Origin: Paenibacillus silagei
GTDB taxonomy: Bacteria; Bacillota; Bacilli; Paenibacillales; Paenibacillaceae
Assembly: GCF_017874735.1 (NCBI RefSeq)
Contig: NZ_JAGGLV010000035.1
Location: forward strand, 1 to 59,385
DNA: 59,385 nucleotides
Direction: 5' to 3'
The notes beneath the pieces were generated by a model. The model made no database searches. It was not told where the DNA came from and was given only the letters and a program-made list of their open reading frames with translations. The position numbers and the translations under genes were made by a program. Shown here piece after piece: positions 50,308 to 59,385 of this stretch; the first letter of the stretch is position 1, and each line of letters begins with the position of its first letter.

Positions 50308-50538
50308 ATGAAAAAAATAGTTATCCACAGTGGATATATTAAGCTCGACCAGTTCCTGAAGCTCTCCGATTGTGTATCCACAGGGGGGATGGCTAAGGCA
50401 CTGCTGCAGGAAGGGCATGTGCAGGTGAACGGTGAGGTGGAAGAACGGCGTGGCCGGAAGCTCTACCCGGGTGATACAATCGAGGTACAGGATAACGGCG
50501 TCTTTGAAGTTGAGGGCGGCGGCGTTAAGGAGGAGTAA
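50308..50538 (+). CDS. yaaA: S4-domain RNA-binding protein YaaA
   Basis: A 76-residue protein with one S4 RNA-binding domain (about 10-65, LDQFLKLSDCVSTGGMAKALL and VQVNGEVEERRGRKLYPGD in pieces). It resembles B. subtilis YaaA, implicated in 50S ribosome assembly. The start at 50308 (MKKIVIHSGY) follows GAGAGGAT; a GTG seven codons up lacks a site. It lies between dnaN and recF, as in all Bacillales. Confidence 0.92.
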   Translation: MKKIVIHSGYIKLDQFLKLSDCVSTGGMAKALLQEGHVQVNGEVEERRGRKLYPGDTIEVQDNGVFEVEGGGVKEE

Positions 50539-50558
50539 CCCTAAGGAGGAACAGGCTC

Positions 50559-51677
50559 TTGTTTGTCAAAAATATCGGACTGCAGGATTACCGCAACTAT
50601 GGGCTGCTGCGTCTTGAGCATCTGGGCGATGTGAATCTCATTCTCGGACAGAACGCCCAGGGCAAAACCAATCTCATGGAGGCTTTGTTTGTCCTTGCGA
50701 TGACCAAAAGCCACCGGACCTCCAAGGACAAGGAGCTGATCTCCTTCGATGCCCCGGCGGGCTCCGCACAGATTGTTGCTGAAGTAGAGCGCAAATACGG
50801 AGATCTTAAGCTGGAGCTGACCCTGTCCCCGCAGGGCAAGAAGGCCAGAATTAACGGACTGGAGCAACGGCGGCTCAGTGAATTCGTAGGCTCGCTGAAC
50901 GTTGTAATGTTTGCTCCGGAGGATCTGGAGATTGTTAAAGGCACCCCGGGCATCCGGCGCCGGTTCCTTGACATGGAGATTGGCCAGGTTCAGCCGAGCT
51001 ACCTGTTTCATCTGCAGCAGTACCAGAAAGTCCTCCTCCAGCGGGGCAATTTGCTGAAGCAGTTATGGGGCAAGGAGGCTGGCGGCCGGGAGCTTCTGGA
51101 CATCTGGGATGCCCAACTTGTAGAACATGGTGTTAAAATCGTCAAAAAAAGGAAACAATTCATAAAGAAGCTGCAGATATGGGCAGAAAGCATCCACCGG
51201 GGCATCACAAACGGCGGAGAAGAGCTCAAGCTGCTCTATGTCCCCTCCTTTGGTGAGCGTGAAGAGGAAGATGAAGCTGTCTTATTGGACAAATTTATGT
51301 TAAAGTTATCACAAACAAGAGATCAGGAAATCAGGCGCGGCATGACGCTGACGGGTCCCCATCGGGATGACCTGTCCTTTTTTATCAACGGAAGAGAAGC
51401 TCAGGTCTACGGTTCCCAAGGGCAGCAACGTACGGCAGCTTTATCGCTCAAGCTGGCGGAAATTGAACTGATCCATGAGGAGATCGGAGAATATCCTGTG
51501 CTGCTTCTTGATGATGTTTTGTCCGAACTTGATCCCTATCGTCAGACCCAGCTTATCGAAACCTTTCAGAGCAAGGTGCAGACCTTCATCACTGCCACCG
51601 GTGTTGAGGGACTGAACGCTGATAAACTAAAGGGTGCAATCCTGTATCATGTTCATGGCGGCAAAGTGGGGTTATAA
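50559..51677 (+). CDS. recF: DNA replication and repair protein RecF
   Basis: SMC-like ATPase that helps load RecA at gaps. The 372 residues use a TTG start with AAGGAGG nine bases upstream. Walker A is GQNAQGKTNLMEAL; the signature region is GSQGQQRTAALSLKLAEIEL and Walker B VLLLDDVLSELD. It lies 20 bases after yaaA in the dnaA operon. Confidence 0.96.
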   Translation: MFVKNIGLQDYRNYGLLRLEHLGDVNLILGQNAQGKTNLMEALFVLAMTKSHRTSKDKELISFDAPAGSAQIVAEVERKYGDLKLELTLSPQGKKARINGLEQRRLSEFVGSLNVVMFAPEDLEIVKGTPGIRRRFLDMEIGQVQPSYLFHLQQYQKVLLQRGNLLKQLWGKEAGGRELLDIWDAQLVEHGVKIVKKRKQFIKKLQIWAESIHRGITNGGEELKLLYVPSFGEREEEDEAVLLDKFMLKLSQTRDQEIRRGMTLTGPHRDDLSFFINGREAQVYGSQGQQRTAALSLKLAEIELIHEEIGEYPVLLLDDVLSELDPYRQTQLIETFQSKVQTFITATGVEGLNADKLKGAILYHVHGGKVGL

Positions 51678-51693
51678 AGAGCGGAGGAAGACC

Positions 51694-51942
51694 ATGTATA
51701 TTCATTTGGGCGGAGAAAAAATTATTCGATCCTCAGAGCTGATTGCTATATTTGATATATCGATTGAGAAGTCCTCCAAGGTATCGAAGCAGTTTATGAC
51801 TCATTCCCAGCAGGATAAGAAGCTGGAACGCATTGGTGAAGAGGAAGCGAAGTCTATTGTCGTGACCAGGAATACTGTCTATTACTCCCCGATCTCCTCC
51901 TCCACTCTCAAAAAAAGAGCCAAGATCTTGTTAGAAATATAG
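51694..51942 (+). CDS. remB: Extracellular-matrix regulator RemB (YaaB)
   Basis: An 82-residue protein of the RemA/RemB family (DUF370), known in B. subtilis to promote biofilm-matrix gene expression. The start at 51694 (MYIHLGGEKIIRSSELIAIFD) follows GGAGGAAG; an in-frame ATG inside recF is 20 codons too early. It sits between recF and gyrB. Confidence 0.92.
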   Translation: MYIHLGGEKIIRSSELIAIFDISIEKSSKVSKQFMTHSQQDKKLERIGEEEAKSIVVTRNTVYYSPISSSTLKKRAKILLEI

Positions 51943-51987
51943 GTTTCGCAAGTTACAAGAGATAATCTGAAAGAAGTAGGTGAAGGC

Positions 51988-53898
51988 ATGTCAATGAATC
52001 AACCGACATATGATGAGAGCCAGATTCAGGTACTGGAAGGGCTGGAAGCAGTTCGGAAACGTCCCGGCATGTACATTGGCTCCACCAGCTCCAAAGGTCT
52101 GCATCATTTGGTCTGGGAAGTTGTCGATAATAGTATCGATGAGGCGCTGGCAGGTTTTTGCGACCGGATTCAAGTCATAATTACTGAGAATAACAGTGTG
52201 ACTGTTATTGACAACGGGCGGGGAATTCCTGTCGGTGAGAACGTCAAGCTGAAGAAGTCCACGCTTGAAGTGGTCATGACTGTCCTGCATGCAGGCGGTA
52301 AGTTCGGCGGCGGGGGCTACAAGGTGTCCGGCGGTCTTCACGGCGTGGGGATCTCTGTGGTTAACGCTTTGTCCGAGAAGGTAGTAGTGACCGTCAAGCG
52401 TGACGGGCATGTCTACCAGCAGGAGTACAACCGCGGCGTGCCGCAATATGACATCAGAGTGATCGGGGATACAGAGGAGACGGGGACCACCACCACCTTC
52501 CACCCGGACCCGGATATTTTTACCGAAACCACTACTTTTGAATACTCCACGCTCCTTACCCGTATCCGAGAGCTGGCCTTCCTGAACAAGGGCATTGAGC
52601 TGTCACTGCTGGATGAACGGACCGGAGTCAACAATACGTTCAAGTATGAAGGCGGTATTGTGGAGTATGTGAAATACCTTAACGAGAAAAAAGAAGCTCT
52701 TCATGAGGATCCGATCTACGTGGAAGGCTCACGGGATATGATCGCGGTTGAAGTAGCTCTCCAATATAACGATTCATATACAGAGAATATCTATTCATTC
52801 GCCAACAATATCAATACCCACGAGGGCGGAACGCATGAATCCGGCTTCAAGAGCGCTTTGACGCGGATCATTAATGATTACGCACGCAAGGCCGGCGTGA
52901 TCAAGGATAGCAGCCAGAATCTGACCGGTGATGATGTCCGTGAAGGTCTGACGGCGATTATTTCCGTCAAAATCCCTGAGCCGCAGTTCGAAGGCCAAAC
53001 CAAGACCAAGCTCGGCAACAGTGAAGTCCGCGGGATTGTAGAATCACTGTTCGGCGAGAAGCTGCAGGAGTTCCTGGAAGAGAATCCTGCCGTCTCACGC
53101 AAGGTGCTGGAGAAGTCATTGCAGGCTTCCCGTGCCCGTGAAGCGGCCAAAAAGGCCCGTGAGCTGACCCGCCGCAAAAGTGCGCTTGAAGTCAGCGCCC
53201 TGCCGGGAAAGCTGGCGGACTGCTCCTCCAAGGATGCGTCGATCAGTGAGCTGTACATCGTCGAAGGTGACTCGGCGGGCGGATCAGCCAAGCAAGGCCG
53301 GGACCGTCATTTTCAGGCGATCCTGCCGCTGCGCGGTAAGATTCTGAACGTCGAGAAGGCCCGGCTGGACCGGATCTTGTCCAATGCGGAAATCCGGGCG
53401 ATTATCACCGCACTCGGAACCGGGATTAGCGATGATTTCGACCTCTCGAAGGCGCGTTACCACAAGGTTGTCATTATGACGGATGCGGACGTCGACGGCG
53501 CACATATCCGAACACTGCTGCTGACCTTCTTCTACCGCTACATGCGGAAGATTGTTGACGCAGGGTATATCTATATCGCCCAGCCGCCGCTCTTCAAGAT
53601 CGAGCGCAACAAGGTTGTGCGCTATGCACAGACCGAGAAGGAGCGCGATGAGATCATTGCTGCCTTCGGTGAGAACGTGAAGGTTAATGTTCAGCGCTAC
53701 AAAGGTCTGGGTGAGATGAACGCCGCTCAGCTGTGGGACACGACGATGGACCCTGAGAGCCGCACCATGCTGCAGGTGACCATTGAGGATGCCATGCTGG
53801 CGGACAGCATCTTTGATACCCTGATGGGTGACAATGTCGAACCGCGCCGTGAATTCATTCAGGAGCATGCGCAATCGGTTAAGAACCTGGATATTTAA
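51988..53898 (+). CDS. gyrB: DNA gyrase subunit B
   Basis: ATPase subunit of gyrase. The 636 residues comprise a GHKL ATPase (about 1-220, EVVDNSIDEALAG, DNGRGIPV, GLHGVGISVVNALS), a transducer domain and a TOPRIM domain with EGDSAGGSAKQGRD and metal-binding DADVDGAH. The C-terminal tail is EPRREFIQEHAQSVKNLDI. The length is normal and no resistance-type insertion is seen. A terminator follows at 53912-53954. Confidence 0.98.
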   Translation: MSMNQPTYDESQIQVLEGLEAVRKRPGMYIGSTSSKGLHHLVWEVVDNSIDEALAGFCDRIQVIITENNSVTVIDNGRGIPVGENVKLKKSTLEVVMTVLHAGGKFGGGGYKVSGGLHGVGISVVNALSEKVVVTVKRDGHVYQQEYNRGVPQYDIRVIGDTEETGTTTTFHPDPDIFTETTTFEYSTLLTRIRELAFLNKGIELSLLDERTGVNNTFKYEGGIVEYVKYLNEKKEALHEDPIYVEGSRDMIAVEVALQYNDSYTENIYSFANNINTHEGGTHESGFKSALTRIINDYARKAGVIKDSSQNLTGDDVREGLTAIISVKIPEPQFEGQTKTKLGNSEVRGIVESLFGEKLQEFLEENPAVSRKVLEKSLQASRAREAAKKARELTRRKSALEVSALPGKLADCSSKDASISELYIVEGDSAGGSAKQGRDRHFQAILPLRGKILNVEKARLDRILSNAEIRAIITALGTGISDDFDLSKARYHKVVIMTDADVDGAHIRTLLLTFFYRYMRKIVDAGYIYIAQPPLFKIERNKVVRYAQTEKERDEIIAAFGENVKVNVQRYKGLGEMNAAQLWDTTMDPESRTMLQVTIEDAMLADSIFDTLMGDNVEPRREFIQEHAQSVKNLDI

Positions 53899-53911
53899 GC
53901 CGCACATAGCG

Positions 53912-53954
53912 AACCTCCGGATTATCCCTTGCGGATAAAGCCGGAGGTTTTTTA
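53912..53954 (+). terminator. Terminator of the dnaA-gyrB block
   Basis: The nine-base-pair stem AACCTCCGG/CCGGAGGTT is followed by a U run on plus; the loop has a further TTATCC/GGATAA pairing. Confidence 0.9.
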
Positions 53955-53996
53955 GTAATACAGAGGGTATATAGTCTGCCGTTTGAATACATAGAG

Positions 53997-54884
53997 CTAG
54001 AAGTTCGATATTCGCTTGCGGTGGCTGGTCACGGACTTCCGGTTAGGCTTCAACCGTCCATAGGCCACAGCGTAACGGTGGATTTTGCGGTAAATTGCTT
54101 TGTTCGGGAACAATTTGAAGACAATGATGGAGGGTAAGGTGTTTACTTCAAGCAGCCATAGATCGTGATGCTGGTCTATGGCGACATCAAGCCCCAGCTC
54201 CTTAAGGCCTGGATAAGCCGTTTCGAGCTGCGCGCCGATTCGGACGCCCAGCGATTTGAGCTGCTGGGTAGTTGCAGACATTTCGTCAGAGGTCATATGC
54301 TCCTTGAACAGGGCACCTACCGGAAAAACACTGCCCCCGCTGTGATAATTCGTGATCACCTTCTGCGGTGCGGCGACCCGGCCAAGCATGCCTGTAGTCT
54401 CCCAGCTGCCCTGGGGATTCTTTTGGGTAAGCACCCGCAGGTCGAAGGGGCGCTCCTGATGCTGCAGCAGATCAATGCCCTGCTGGACCAGATAGCTGCG
54501 GTCTTTAATCCGGGGCACCAGTGCGGCATGAAGCTCTTCAGGGCTATTAAAGACCTCGGCGTCCTTCGCATACCTGAGAATATACATCAGCTTCGGCTCT
54601 GCCGGCACTTCTGCTTCAATGCCTGCAGCTGCTGTCTCCGGTTCATCGGTCTCCGGCTGCTGCCCGCTGGGACTTAAGTGTACAACCCTCTGCTCGGCTC
54701 TCATCACTCCGCTGCCATAGGTGCCGCGGTCGGGCTTTATATATACCGTGCCATGCAGATGCAGCATTTCTTTCAGATCCTCCAGGCCGTATTTGCGCGT
54801 TTCCGGAATATAGACCGAGAGCTGACGGTTTTGCAGAATGACTTTCGTTTTTGCCCATTTGCTGGACACGCGTTGAATCTTCAT
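53997..54884 (-). CDS. YheC/YheD-family endospore coat-associated protein
   Basis: A 295-residue protein with an ATP-grasp-like fold, related to B. subtilis YheC/YheD, which associate with the spore coat. The start at 54884 follows GGAGG at six bases. The family features include GTVYIKPDRGTYGSGVMR near residue 50, FDLRVLTQKN and ELGLDVAIDQHHDLWLLEVNTLPS. It is on the minus strand between the plus-strand gyrB and gyrA genes, a common insertion in Paenibacillus. Confidence 0.85.
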   Translation of the reverse strand: MKIQRVSSKWAKTKVILQNRQLSVYIPETRKYGLEDLKEMLHLHGTVYIKPDRGTYGSGVMRAEQRVVHLSPSGQQPETDEPETAAAGIEAEVPAEPKLMYILRYAKDAEVFNSPEELHAALVPRIKDRSYLVQQGIDLLQHQERPFDLRVLTQKNPQGSWETTGMLGRVAAPQKVITNYHSGGSVFPVGALFKEHMTSDEMSATTQQLKSLGVRIGAQLETAYPGLKELGLDVAIDQHHDLWLLEVNTLPSIIVFKLFPNKAIYRKIHRYAVAYGRLKPNRKSVTSHRKRISNF

Positions 54885-54920
54885 GTTCTGCCTCCGTTTC
54901 TTTACGCATAGCGAATTTTC

Positions 54921-54949
54921 AGGACAAGAAAGCAAAATAATGTTATAAT
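54921..54949 (+). promoter_or_regulatory. Possible promoter far upstream of gyrA
   Basis: AGGACA (-35, four of six), 17 bases, TATAAT. Transcription would begin within two bases of an ATG at 54958, which opens a 42-codon frame without a ribosome-binding site. Confidence 0.4.
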
Positions 54950-55110
54950 ATAAGGATATGAGATTATGCTTTTTGGGACGAAAACAGGGGCATGAAGCCA
55001 ATTCTCTTGTCTCTACAGTCTATGTACTGAAGACAGCAGCGGAGAGGGCGTATACCCTTATCCGTACTAAAAGAAAATCAATATAGACGATAACAGGCTA
55101 TCATGTTTAA

Positions 55111-55139
55111 TTGTGCTGGTTTTGTGAAAGTAATATAAT
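55111..55139 (+). promoter_or_regulatory. gyrA promoter
   Basis: TTGTGC, 17 bases, TATAAT; the start would be near 55146, with GAAGGAGG before the gyrA ATG at 55180. Confidence 0.75.
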
Positions 55140-55179
55140 ATAGGGTAGCGGTTTTTAACTGAAGGAGGTCCACCAACTC

Positions 55180-57726
55180 ATGGCTGAACAAAATAACCCG
55201 CAAGTCAAAGATCGGGACATTGGCGTGGAAATGCGCGAATCCTTTATGGATTACGCAATGAGCATCATTGTAAGCCGGGCTTTGCCGGATGTGCGGGATG
55301 GACTTAAGCCTGTTCACCGACGCATTTTGTTTGCGATGTCGGAACTTGGTATGTCCTCGGATAAGCCACATAAGAAGTCAGCGAGAATCGTCGGTGAGGT
55401 TATCGGTAAGTATCACCCGCACGGTGACTCAGCAGTCTATGAAACAATGGTACGTATGGCACAGGACTTCTCCATGCGCTATATGCTTGTAGACGGTCAT
55501 GGTAACTTCGGTTCCATAGACGGAGACATGGCGGCTGCAATGCGATATACAGAAGCACGTTTGTCCAAAATTGCCGGAGAAATGCTACGTGACCTGAACA
55601 AGGAGACCGTTGACTTCGCGCCCAACTATGACGGTGAAGAGAACGAGCCTGTAGTCTTGCCGGCGCGTTATCCCAATCTGCTGGTCAATGGTGTAGGCGG
55701 GATTGCGGTGGGGATGGCAACCAACATTCCTCCGCATAACCTCGGTGAGGTTATTGACGGTGTGCAGGCGATGATTAAGAATCCTGATATTACGCCTATG
55801 GAGCTTATGGAATATATTCAAGGCCCGGATTTCCCGACGGCCGGATATATTCTGGGCCGTGAAGGCATCCGTCAGGCCTACCGCACTGGACGCGGATCGG
55901 TTACCATGCGTGCCAAAGCGGTCATTGAAGAGAATAACGGCAAGGCCCGGATTATTGTGCATGAGCTTCCTTACCAGGTCAACAAAGCCCGGCTCGTGGA
56001 GAAGATTGCGGAGCTGGTGCGTGAGAAGCGCATCGAGGGAATTACGGATCTGCGTGATGAGTCTGACCGTAATGGAATGCGCGTAGTGGTTGAAATGAGA
56101 CGGGATGTGAATCCGAGTGTGGTACTCAACAATCTCTACAAGCATACTTCTATGCAGTCCACCTTCGGGATCAACATGCTGGCTATTGTCAACAATGAAC
56201 CGAAGATTCTGAATCTGCGCGATGTGCTGTATCACTATCTGCAGCATCAGATCGAAGTCATCCGCCGCCGGACGATCTTCGACCTTAAGAAGGCGGAAGC
56301 ACGGGCGCATATTCTGGAAGGTCTGCGTATTGCCCTGGATCATCTGGATGAGGTCATTGCCCTGATCCGCGCCTCACGCACTACCGATATTGCCCGGGAA
56401 GGTCTGATGGAGACCTTCAGTCTAAGCGTAGAGCAGGCCCAGGCGATCCTCGATATGCGGATGCAGCGCCTGACCGGTCTGGAACGCGAGAAGATCGAGA
56501 ACGAATATAACGAGCTTTTGGCCAAAATTGCCGAATACCGTGAGATTCTGGCCAATGAGCATCTTGTGCTGGATATTATCAGCAATGAGCTGCAGGAGAT
56601 CCGGGATAAGTACTCCGATGACCGCCGTACAGAAATTACGGTTGGGGAAGAAAGCATCCTCGACGAGGATCTGATTCCGCGTGAAGAGGTTGTTATCACG
56701 ATTACCCACACCGGTTACATCAAACGTCTTCCGGTCAACACCTACCGCAGCCAGAAGCGCGGCGGACGCGGTGTCATCGGGATGGACACCAAGGACCAGG
56801 ACTTTGTGGAGCATCTCTTCGTGAGCAACTCCCATAACTACCTGATGTTCTTCACTGATAAGGGTAAGGTGTACCGGATTAAGGCTTATGAGATTCCGGA
56901 GCTTGGACGGACTGCCCGGGGAACGCCGATCATCAACCTGATTCAAATCGAGCAGGGCGAGAAGATCAGCGCGGTCATCCAGGTAGAGGAAGCGGACAGT
57001 GACAAGTATCTGTTCTTCGCGACCCGCGAGGGAATTGTGAAGAAGACGCCTCTGGAAGATTACAACAACATTCGTAAGGGTGGCCTGATTGCAATCAATC
57101 TCCGTGAGGAGGATTCACTGATTGAGGTGAAGCTGACAGACGGTGAGCAGAATCTGATTATCGGTACTGCACGCGGAATGTCGATTACCTTCTCGGAGAA
57201 TGATGTGCGTTCCATGGGCCGCAGCGCTACCGGGGTTAAGGGAATCACGCTTGATTCCAATGACCATGTTATTGGCATGGACTGCGTAGACCAGGAGCTT
57301 GAGGTGCTGATCGTAACCACCAAGGGCTATGGTAAGCGGACACCTGCTGCTGACTACCGGTCCCAGACCCGCGGCGGTAAAGGCATCAAGACCATTAACC
57401 TTACGGATAAGAACGGGCCGGTTGTCGGGCTGAAGGTCGTCAAGCAGGACGAGGATCTGATGATTATTACGACCAGCGGTACCCTGATACGTACCAGCAT
57501 GGACGGAATATCCACCATGGGCCGTTATGCGCAGGGCGTTAAGCTGATTAATATCCGTGAGGATGATGCTGTAGCTACACTGTGCAGAGCGGACAAAGAG
57601 GATGAAGAGCTGTCTGAGCATGAAGATGGCGAAGACATTCAAGGAGTTCCTGTAGAAGACGAAGGCGAGATGGAAGCTAGCCAGTCTGAAGCGGATGCCG
57701 TGAACGAAGACGATAGCCTCGAATAA
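55180..57726 (+). CDS. gyrA: DNA gyrase subunit A
   Basis: Breakage-reunion subunit of gyrase. The 848 residues have the winged-helix/tower domain with catalytic Tyr in AAMRYTEARL and the quinolone-determining region HPHGDSAVYETMVRMAQDFS, here with the wild-type-like Ser and Glu. The GyrA box KRGGRG (in SQKRGGRGVIG) precedes the β-pinwheel domain. An acidic tail of about 50 residues follows. It has its own promoter and terminator. Confidence 0.98.
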   Translation: MAEQNNPQVKDRDIGVEMRESFMDYAMSIIVSRALPDVRDGLKPVHRRILFAMSELGMSSDKPHKKSARIVGEVIGKYHPHGDSAVYETMVRMAQDFSMRYMLVDGHGNFGSIDGDMAAAMRYTEARLSKIAGEMLRDLNKETVDFAPNYDGEENEPVVLPARYPNLLVNGVGGIAVGMATNIPPHNLGEVIDGVQAMIKNPDITPMELMEYIQGPDFPTAGYILGREGIRQAYRTGRGSVTMRAKAVIEENNGKARIIVHELPYQVNKARLVEKIAELVREKRIEGITDLRDESDRNGMRVVVEMRRDVNPSVVLNNLYKHTSMQSTFGINMLAIVNNEPKILNLRDVLYHYLQHQIEVIRRRTIFDLKKAEARAHILEGLRIALDHLDEVIALIRASRTTDIAREGLMETFSLSVEQAQAILDMRMQRLTGLEREKIENEYNELLAKIAEYREILANEHLVLDIISNELQEIRDKYSDDRRTEITVGEESILDEDLIPREEVVITITHTGYIKRLPVNTYRSQKRGGRGVIGMDTKDQDFVEHLFVSNSHNYLMFFTDKGKVYRIKAYEIPELGRTARGTPIINLIQIEQGEKISAVIQVEEADSDKYLFFATREGIVKKTPLEDYNNIRKGGLIAINLREEDSLIEVKLTDGEQNLIIGTARGMSITFSENDVRSMGRSATGVKGITLDSNDHVIGMDCVDQELEVLIVTTKGYGKRTPAADYRSQTRGGKGIKTINLTDKNGPVVGLKVVKQDEDLMIITTSGTLIRTSMDGISTMGRYAQGVKLINIREDDAVATLCRADKEDEELSEHEDGEDIQGVPVEDEGEMEASQSEADAVNEDDSLE

Positions 57727-57734
57727 GGATTGCA

Positions 57735-57782
57735 GGAGAGCATGGGTTTCTGATGTATAGAAATCCATGCTCTTTTTTTATA
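57735..57782 (+). terminator. Terminator of gyrA
   Basis: The stem AGAGCATGG with inner TTTC pairing against GAAA and CCATGCTCT is followed by seven U on plus. Confidence 0.9.
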
Positions 57783-57886
57783 TTCTATTAACTGATGAAC
57801 GGGGAATTCTCTATCTAGCCGCTTCCCGGGTTCCATACTATAATTAGAGCATCATAGGTGTCACCGACATAAAGGGGCTTGGGCTA

Positions 57887-58987
57887 ATGCCAAACATATC
57901 CGTTGGAGAGATTAAAGCGGGTTCAAAGATTATAAAGGATGTAATTACTCCTTTAGGAGGAGTATTGTTCGGGAAGGGCAAAATCATTCTCCCCCGGGAT
58001 ATTGAGATTTTGCAGGCTTTTTTGATCGGACAGGTTGAGATTGAAGGGGCACAAGGGGAAGACAAATCGGCAGAGAGCGCTAAACCGGCAGTGAAGCAGC
58101 AAGCGGCTAAGGCGGGGGCTCTGATTAATGAGTCGGTGCTGGCCAAGAGTAATTCTCCGCTTCACGATGAGTATGAGAAAATGCTGGTGCTTATCAAGCA
58201 AAGCTACCGTGCAGCGGCCGCAGCGGCTCTTCCGATCTTCGAACTGCGGAGTCAACTGGAGCTATTGATTACCCATTTGAAGGATTATCATGTCTTAAAG
58301 TTTGCGCCGCGTGTGCTGATTGACCAGGAATATAACTATCATAATGCGGTCTTGTCTGCCCTGACCTCCTATCGAATTGCCCAGTGGTGCGGATATCCGC
58401 AGAAGGACTGGATGCAGGCTGCTTTTGCCGGCTTGCTGCACGATATAGGTAACATTAAGGTAGACGAAGCGCTGCTGCAGAAGCCAACCCCTCTAAGCGG
58501 TGCAGAGATTGACGAGGTACGCAGGCACACTACATACGGTTATCAGCTGCTGCGCAATGTTACAGCCATTAACGAAGGGGTTAGACTCGCCGCCTTGCAG
58601 CACCATGAGAAGATAGATGGTTCAGGGTATCCACTTAGGCTGGATGGCAGCCAGATTCATTTCTACGCCAAGATTGTGGCAGTCGCCGATATCTTCCATG
58701 CCATGACGCTGGGAAAAGCCTACAGAAAGGCACAGTCGCCTTATCTGGTATTGGAGCAGCTGCAGAAGGAGAGCTTCGGAAAGCTCGATCCGGTAATCGT
58801 ACAGACCTTCATTCAAAAGACGACAGACCTATATAACGGTACACGGATACGGCTCAGCGATGGGCGTCATGGGGAAATCATCTTTACCGATCGTAACAAC
58901 CCGACAAGACCCATGGTTCAGGTTGAAGGAAACATCGTTAATCTGATCAATGAACGGGAGCTTCATATTCAAGAAATTATTGCTTAA
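57887..58987 (+). CDS. HD-GYP domain phosphodiesterase
   Basis: Likely cyclic-di-GMP phosphodiesterase of 366 residues. The N-terminal ~130 residues contain PNISVGEIKAGSKIIKD and an Ala/Lys-rich linker. The HD-GYP domain (about 150-320) keeps the HD pair LLHDIGNIKV, HHEKIDGSGYP, and the ADIFHAM motif. A C-terminal β-rich segment (about 325-366, RIRLSDGRHGEIIF) follows. It lies between gyrA and the rRNA operon, a usual Paenibacillus position. No GGDEF protein is seen here. Confidence 0.9.
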   Translation: MPNISVGEIKAGSKIIKDVITPLGGVLFGKGKIILPRDIEILQAFLIGQVEIEGAQGEDKSAESAKPAVKQQAAKAGALINESVLAKSNSPLHDEYEKMLVLIKQSYRAAAAAALPIFELRSQLELLITHLKDYHVLKFAPRVLIDQEYNYHNAVLSALTSYRIAQWCGYPQKDWMQAAFAGLLHDIGNIKVDEALLQKPTPLSGAEIDEVRRHTTYGYQLLRNVTAINEGVRLAALQHHEKIDGSGYPLRLDGSQIHFYAKIVAVADIFHAMTLGKAYRKAQSPYLVLEQLQKESFGKLDPVIVQTFIQKTTDLYNGTRIRLSDGRHGEIIFTDRNNPTRPMVQVEGNIVNLINERELHIQEIIA

Positions 58988-59083
58988 GCACGCGGACAGA
59001 GGAGTAGAGCTATGCTAACTTGCTTGCCGGGTTAGGGTCGGTTAGGGGAAGCGTAGCTTTAGATAATGATTTAGAAATAATGC

Positions 59084-59112
59084 TTGCATTGAATCTCTAT
59101 ACGTGATATATT
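59084..59112 (+). promoter_or_regulatory. rRNA operon promoter P1
   Basis: TTGCAT, 17 bases, TATATT. The same two hexamers and spacing recur in P2, 85 bases downstream. Confidence 0.8.
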
Positions 59113-59168
59113 CTATTTCTGGCCGCGAAACATCAACGCCTGGCTCGAACAAGAAGTTAAAAAAGAGC

Positions 59169-59197
59169 TTGCATTGATCGGCTGGATGTGATATATT
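59169..59197 (+). promoter_or_regulatory. rRNA operon promoter P2
   Basis: TTGCAT, 17 bases, TATATT. Downstream, GAGCTTGATCTTTGAAAACTG at about 59238 resembles the conserved rrn leader with its boxA-type antitermination signal in Bacillales. Confidence 0.8.
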
Positions 59198-59362
59198 ATA
59201 AGAGTTGCTGGTGACGACAACATCGACACTAACAACGAGCTTGATCTTTGAAAACTGAACAACGAGTGAGTATCGGGAGATCGCTTCGGCGAGATCCAAA
59301 AATGAGAATGTAAATTCTCGTCAGATGTTTCAAAATGAGCAATCGCTCTTTCTAAATACCAA

Positions 59363-59385
59363 TTTGGAGAGTTTGATCCTGGCTC
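59363..59385 (+). rRNA. rrs: 16S ribosomal RNA, first bases only
   Basis: TTTGGAGAGTTTGATCCTGG and the next three bases match the universal 5' end of bacterial 16S rRNA. The gene is cut by the window edge. Confidence 0.95.

Noticed and set aside
57820..57836. Noc binding site around TTCCCGGG near 57826
   Set aside because: Only the core matches ATTTCCCGGGAAAT; the outer halves differ.

Overview
This window is the replication-origin region of a Firmicutes chromosome, most likely Paenibacillus or a close relative. The evidence is the dnaA-dnaN-yaaA-recF-remB-gyrB-gyrA block, the opposed rpmH-rnpA-yidC-khpB-mnmE-mnmG-rsmG-noc-parA-parB block, Bacillus-type DnaA boxes and parS sites, the wal (yyc) operon and sporulation-linked genes (yyaC, yheC/yheD type). 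The genus is inferred from gene order and protein style; the species cannot be read from the sequence.

Layout. 1-6300: a two-copy palindromic repeat and the cydABDC operon (cytochrome bd oxidase and its ABC exporter) behind two Rex-type operators. 6390-9117: ydjO-like and cspA cold-shock genes, an HtrA protease and a small gene with a consensus WalR box. 9086-17210: walR-walK-walH-walI-walJ, an M23/LysM/G5 cell-wall hydrolase and an unknown membrane-anchored protein. 17419-24552: purA, replicative helicase, rplI, gdpP, a DUF2232 membrane protein, a MazG-like protein and a CBS protein. 24746-30107: an LCP cell-wall ligase, a peptide-binding lipoprotein and a MutS2-like ATPase without its Smr domain. 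30273-30576: a non-coding leader in front of that ATPase. 30634-36775: rpsR-ssb-rpsF, yjzC, tRNA-Ser(CGA), yyzM, an MscS channel, a DUF3343 protein, yyaC, a DUF4446 protein and a cysteine-desulfurase relative. 36869-46816: parB-parA, noc, rsmG-mnmG-mnmE, khpB-yidC-rnpA and rpmH. 46817-59385: the origin, dnaA to gyrA, a yheC/D-like gene, an HD-GYP protein, two rRNA promoters and the first bases of a 16S gene.

Most genes left of the origin lie on the minus strand and most to the right on plus, so both arms are transcribed away from oriC. The origin shows the bipartite Bacillus plan: DnaA boxes flank the dnaA promoter, and a second set in the dnaA-dnaN gap leads into a GC patch and a run of DnaA-trio triplets, the expected unwinding site. 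Perfect and near-perfect parS sites lie beside noc and inside parB.

The most interesting signal is at 30107-30576. A good promoter drives a seven-codon ORF (MLVSVLN) with its own ribosome-binding site. The last four codons of that ORF are perfectly complementary to a segment about 125 bases downstream, followed by two strong terminators and then a TTG-started, Smr-less MutS2 paralog. This is the layout of translation-sensing attenuators upstream of antibiotic-resistance genes. MutS2 is known to act on collided ribosomes, so a ribosome-stress-inducible ribosome-rescue ATPase is a testable hypothesis. Other leads are noc bracketed by two near-identical 100-base repeats, a WalR-type box in front of an unknown 68-residue gene convergent with walJ, and the absence of ychF from its usual place.
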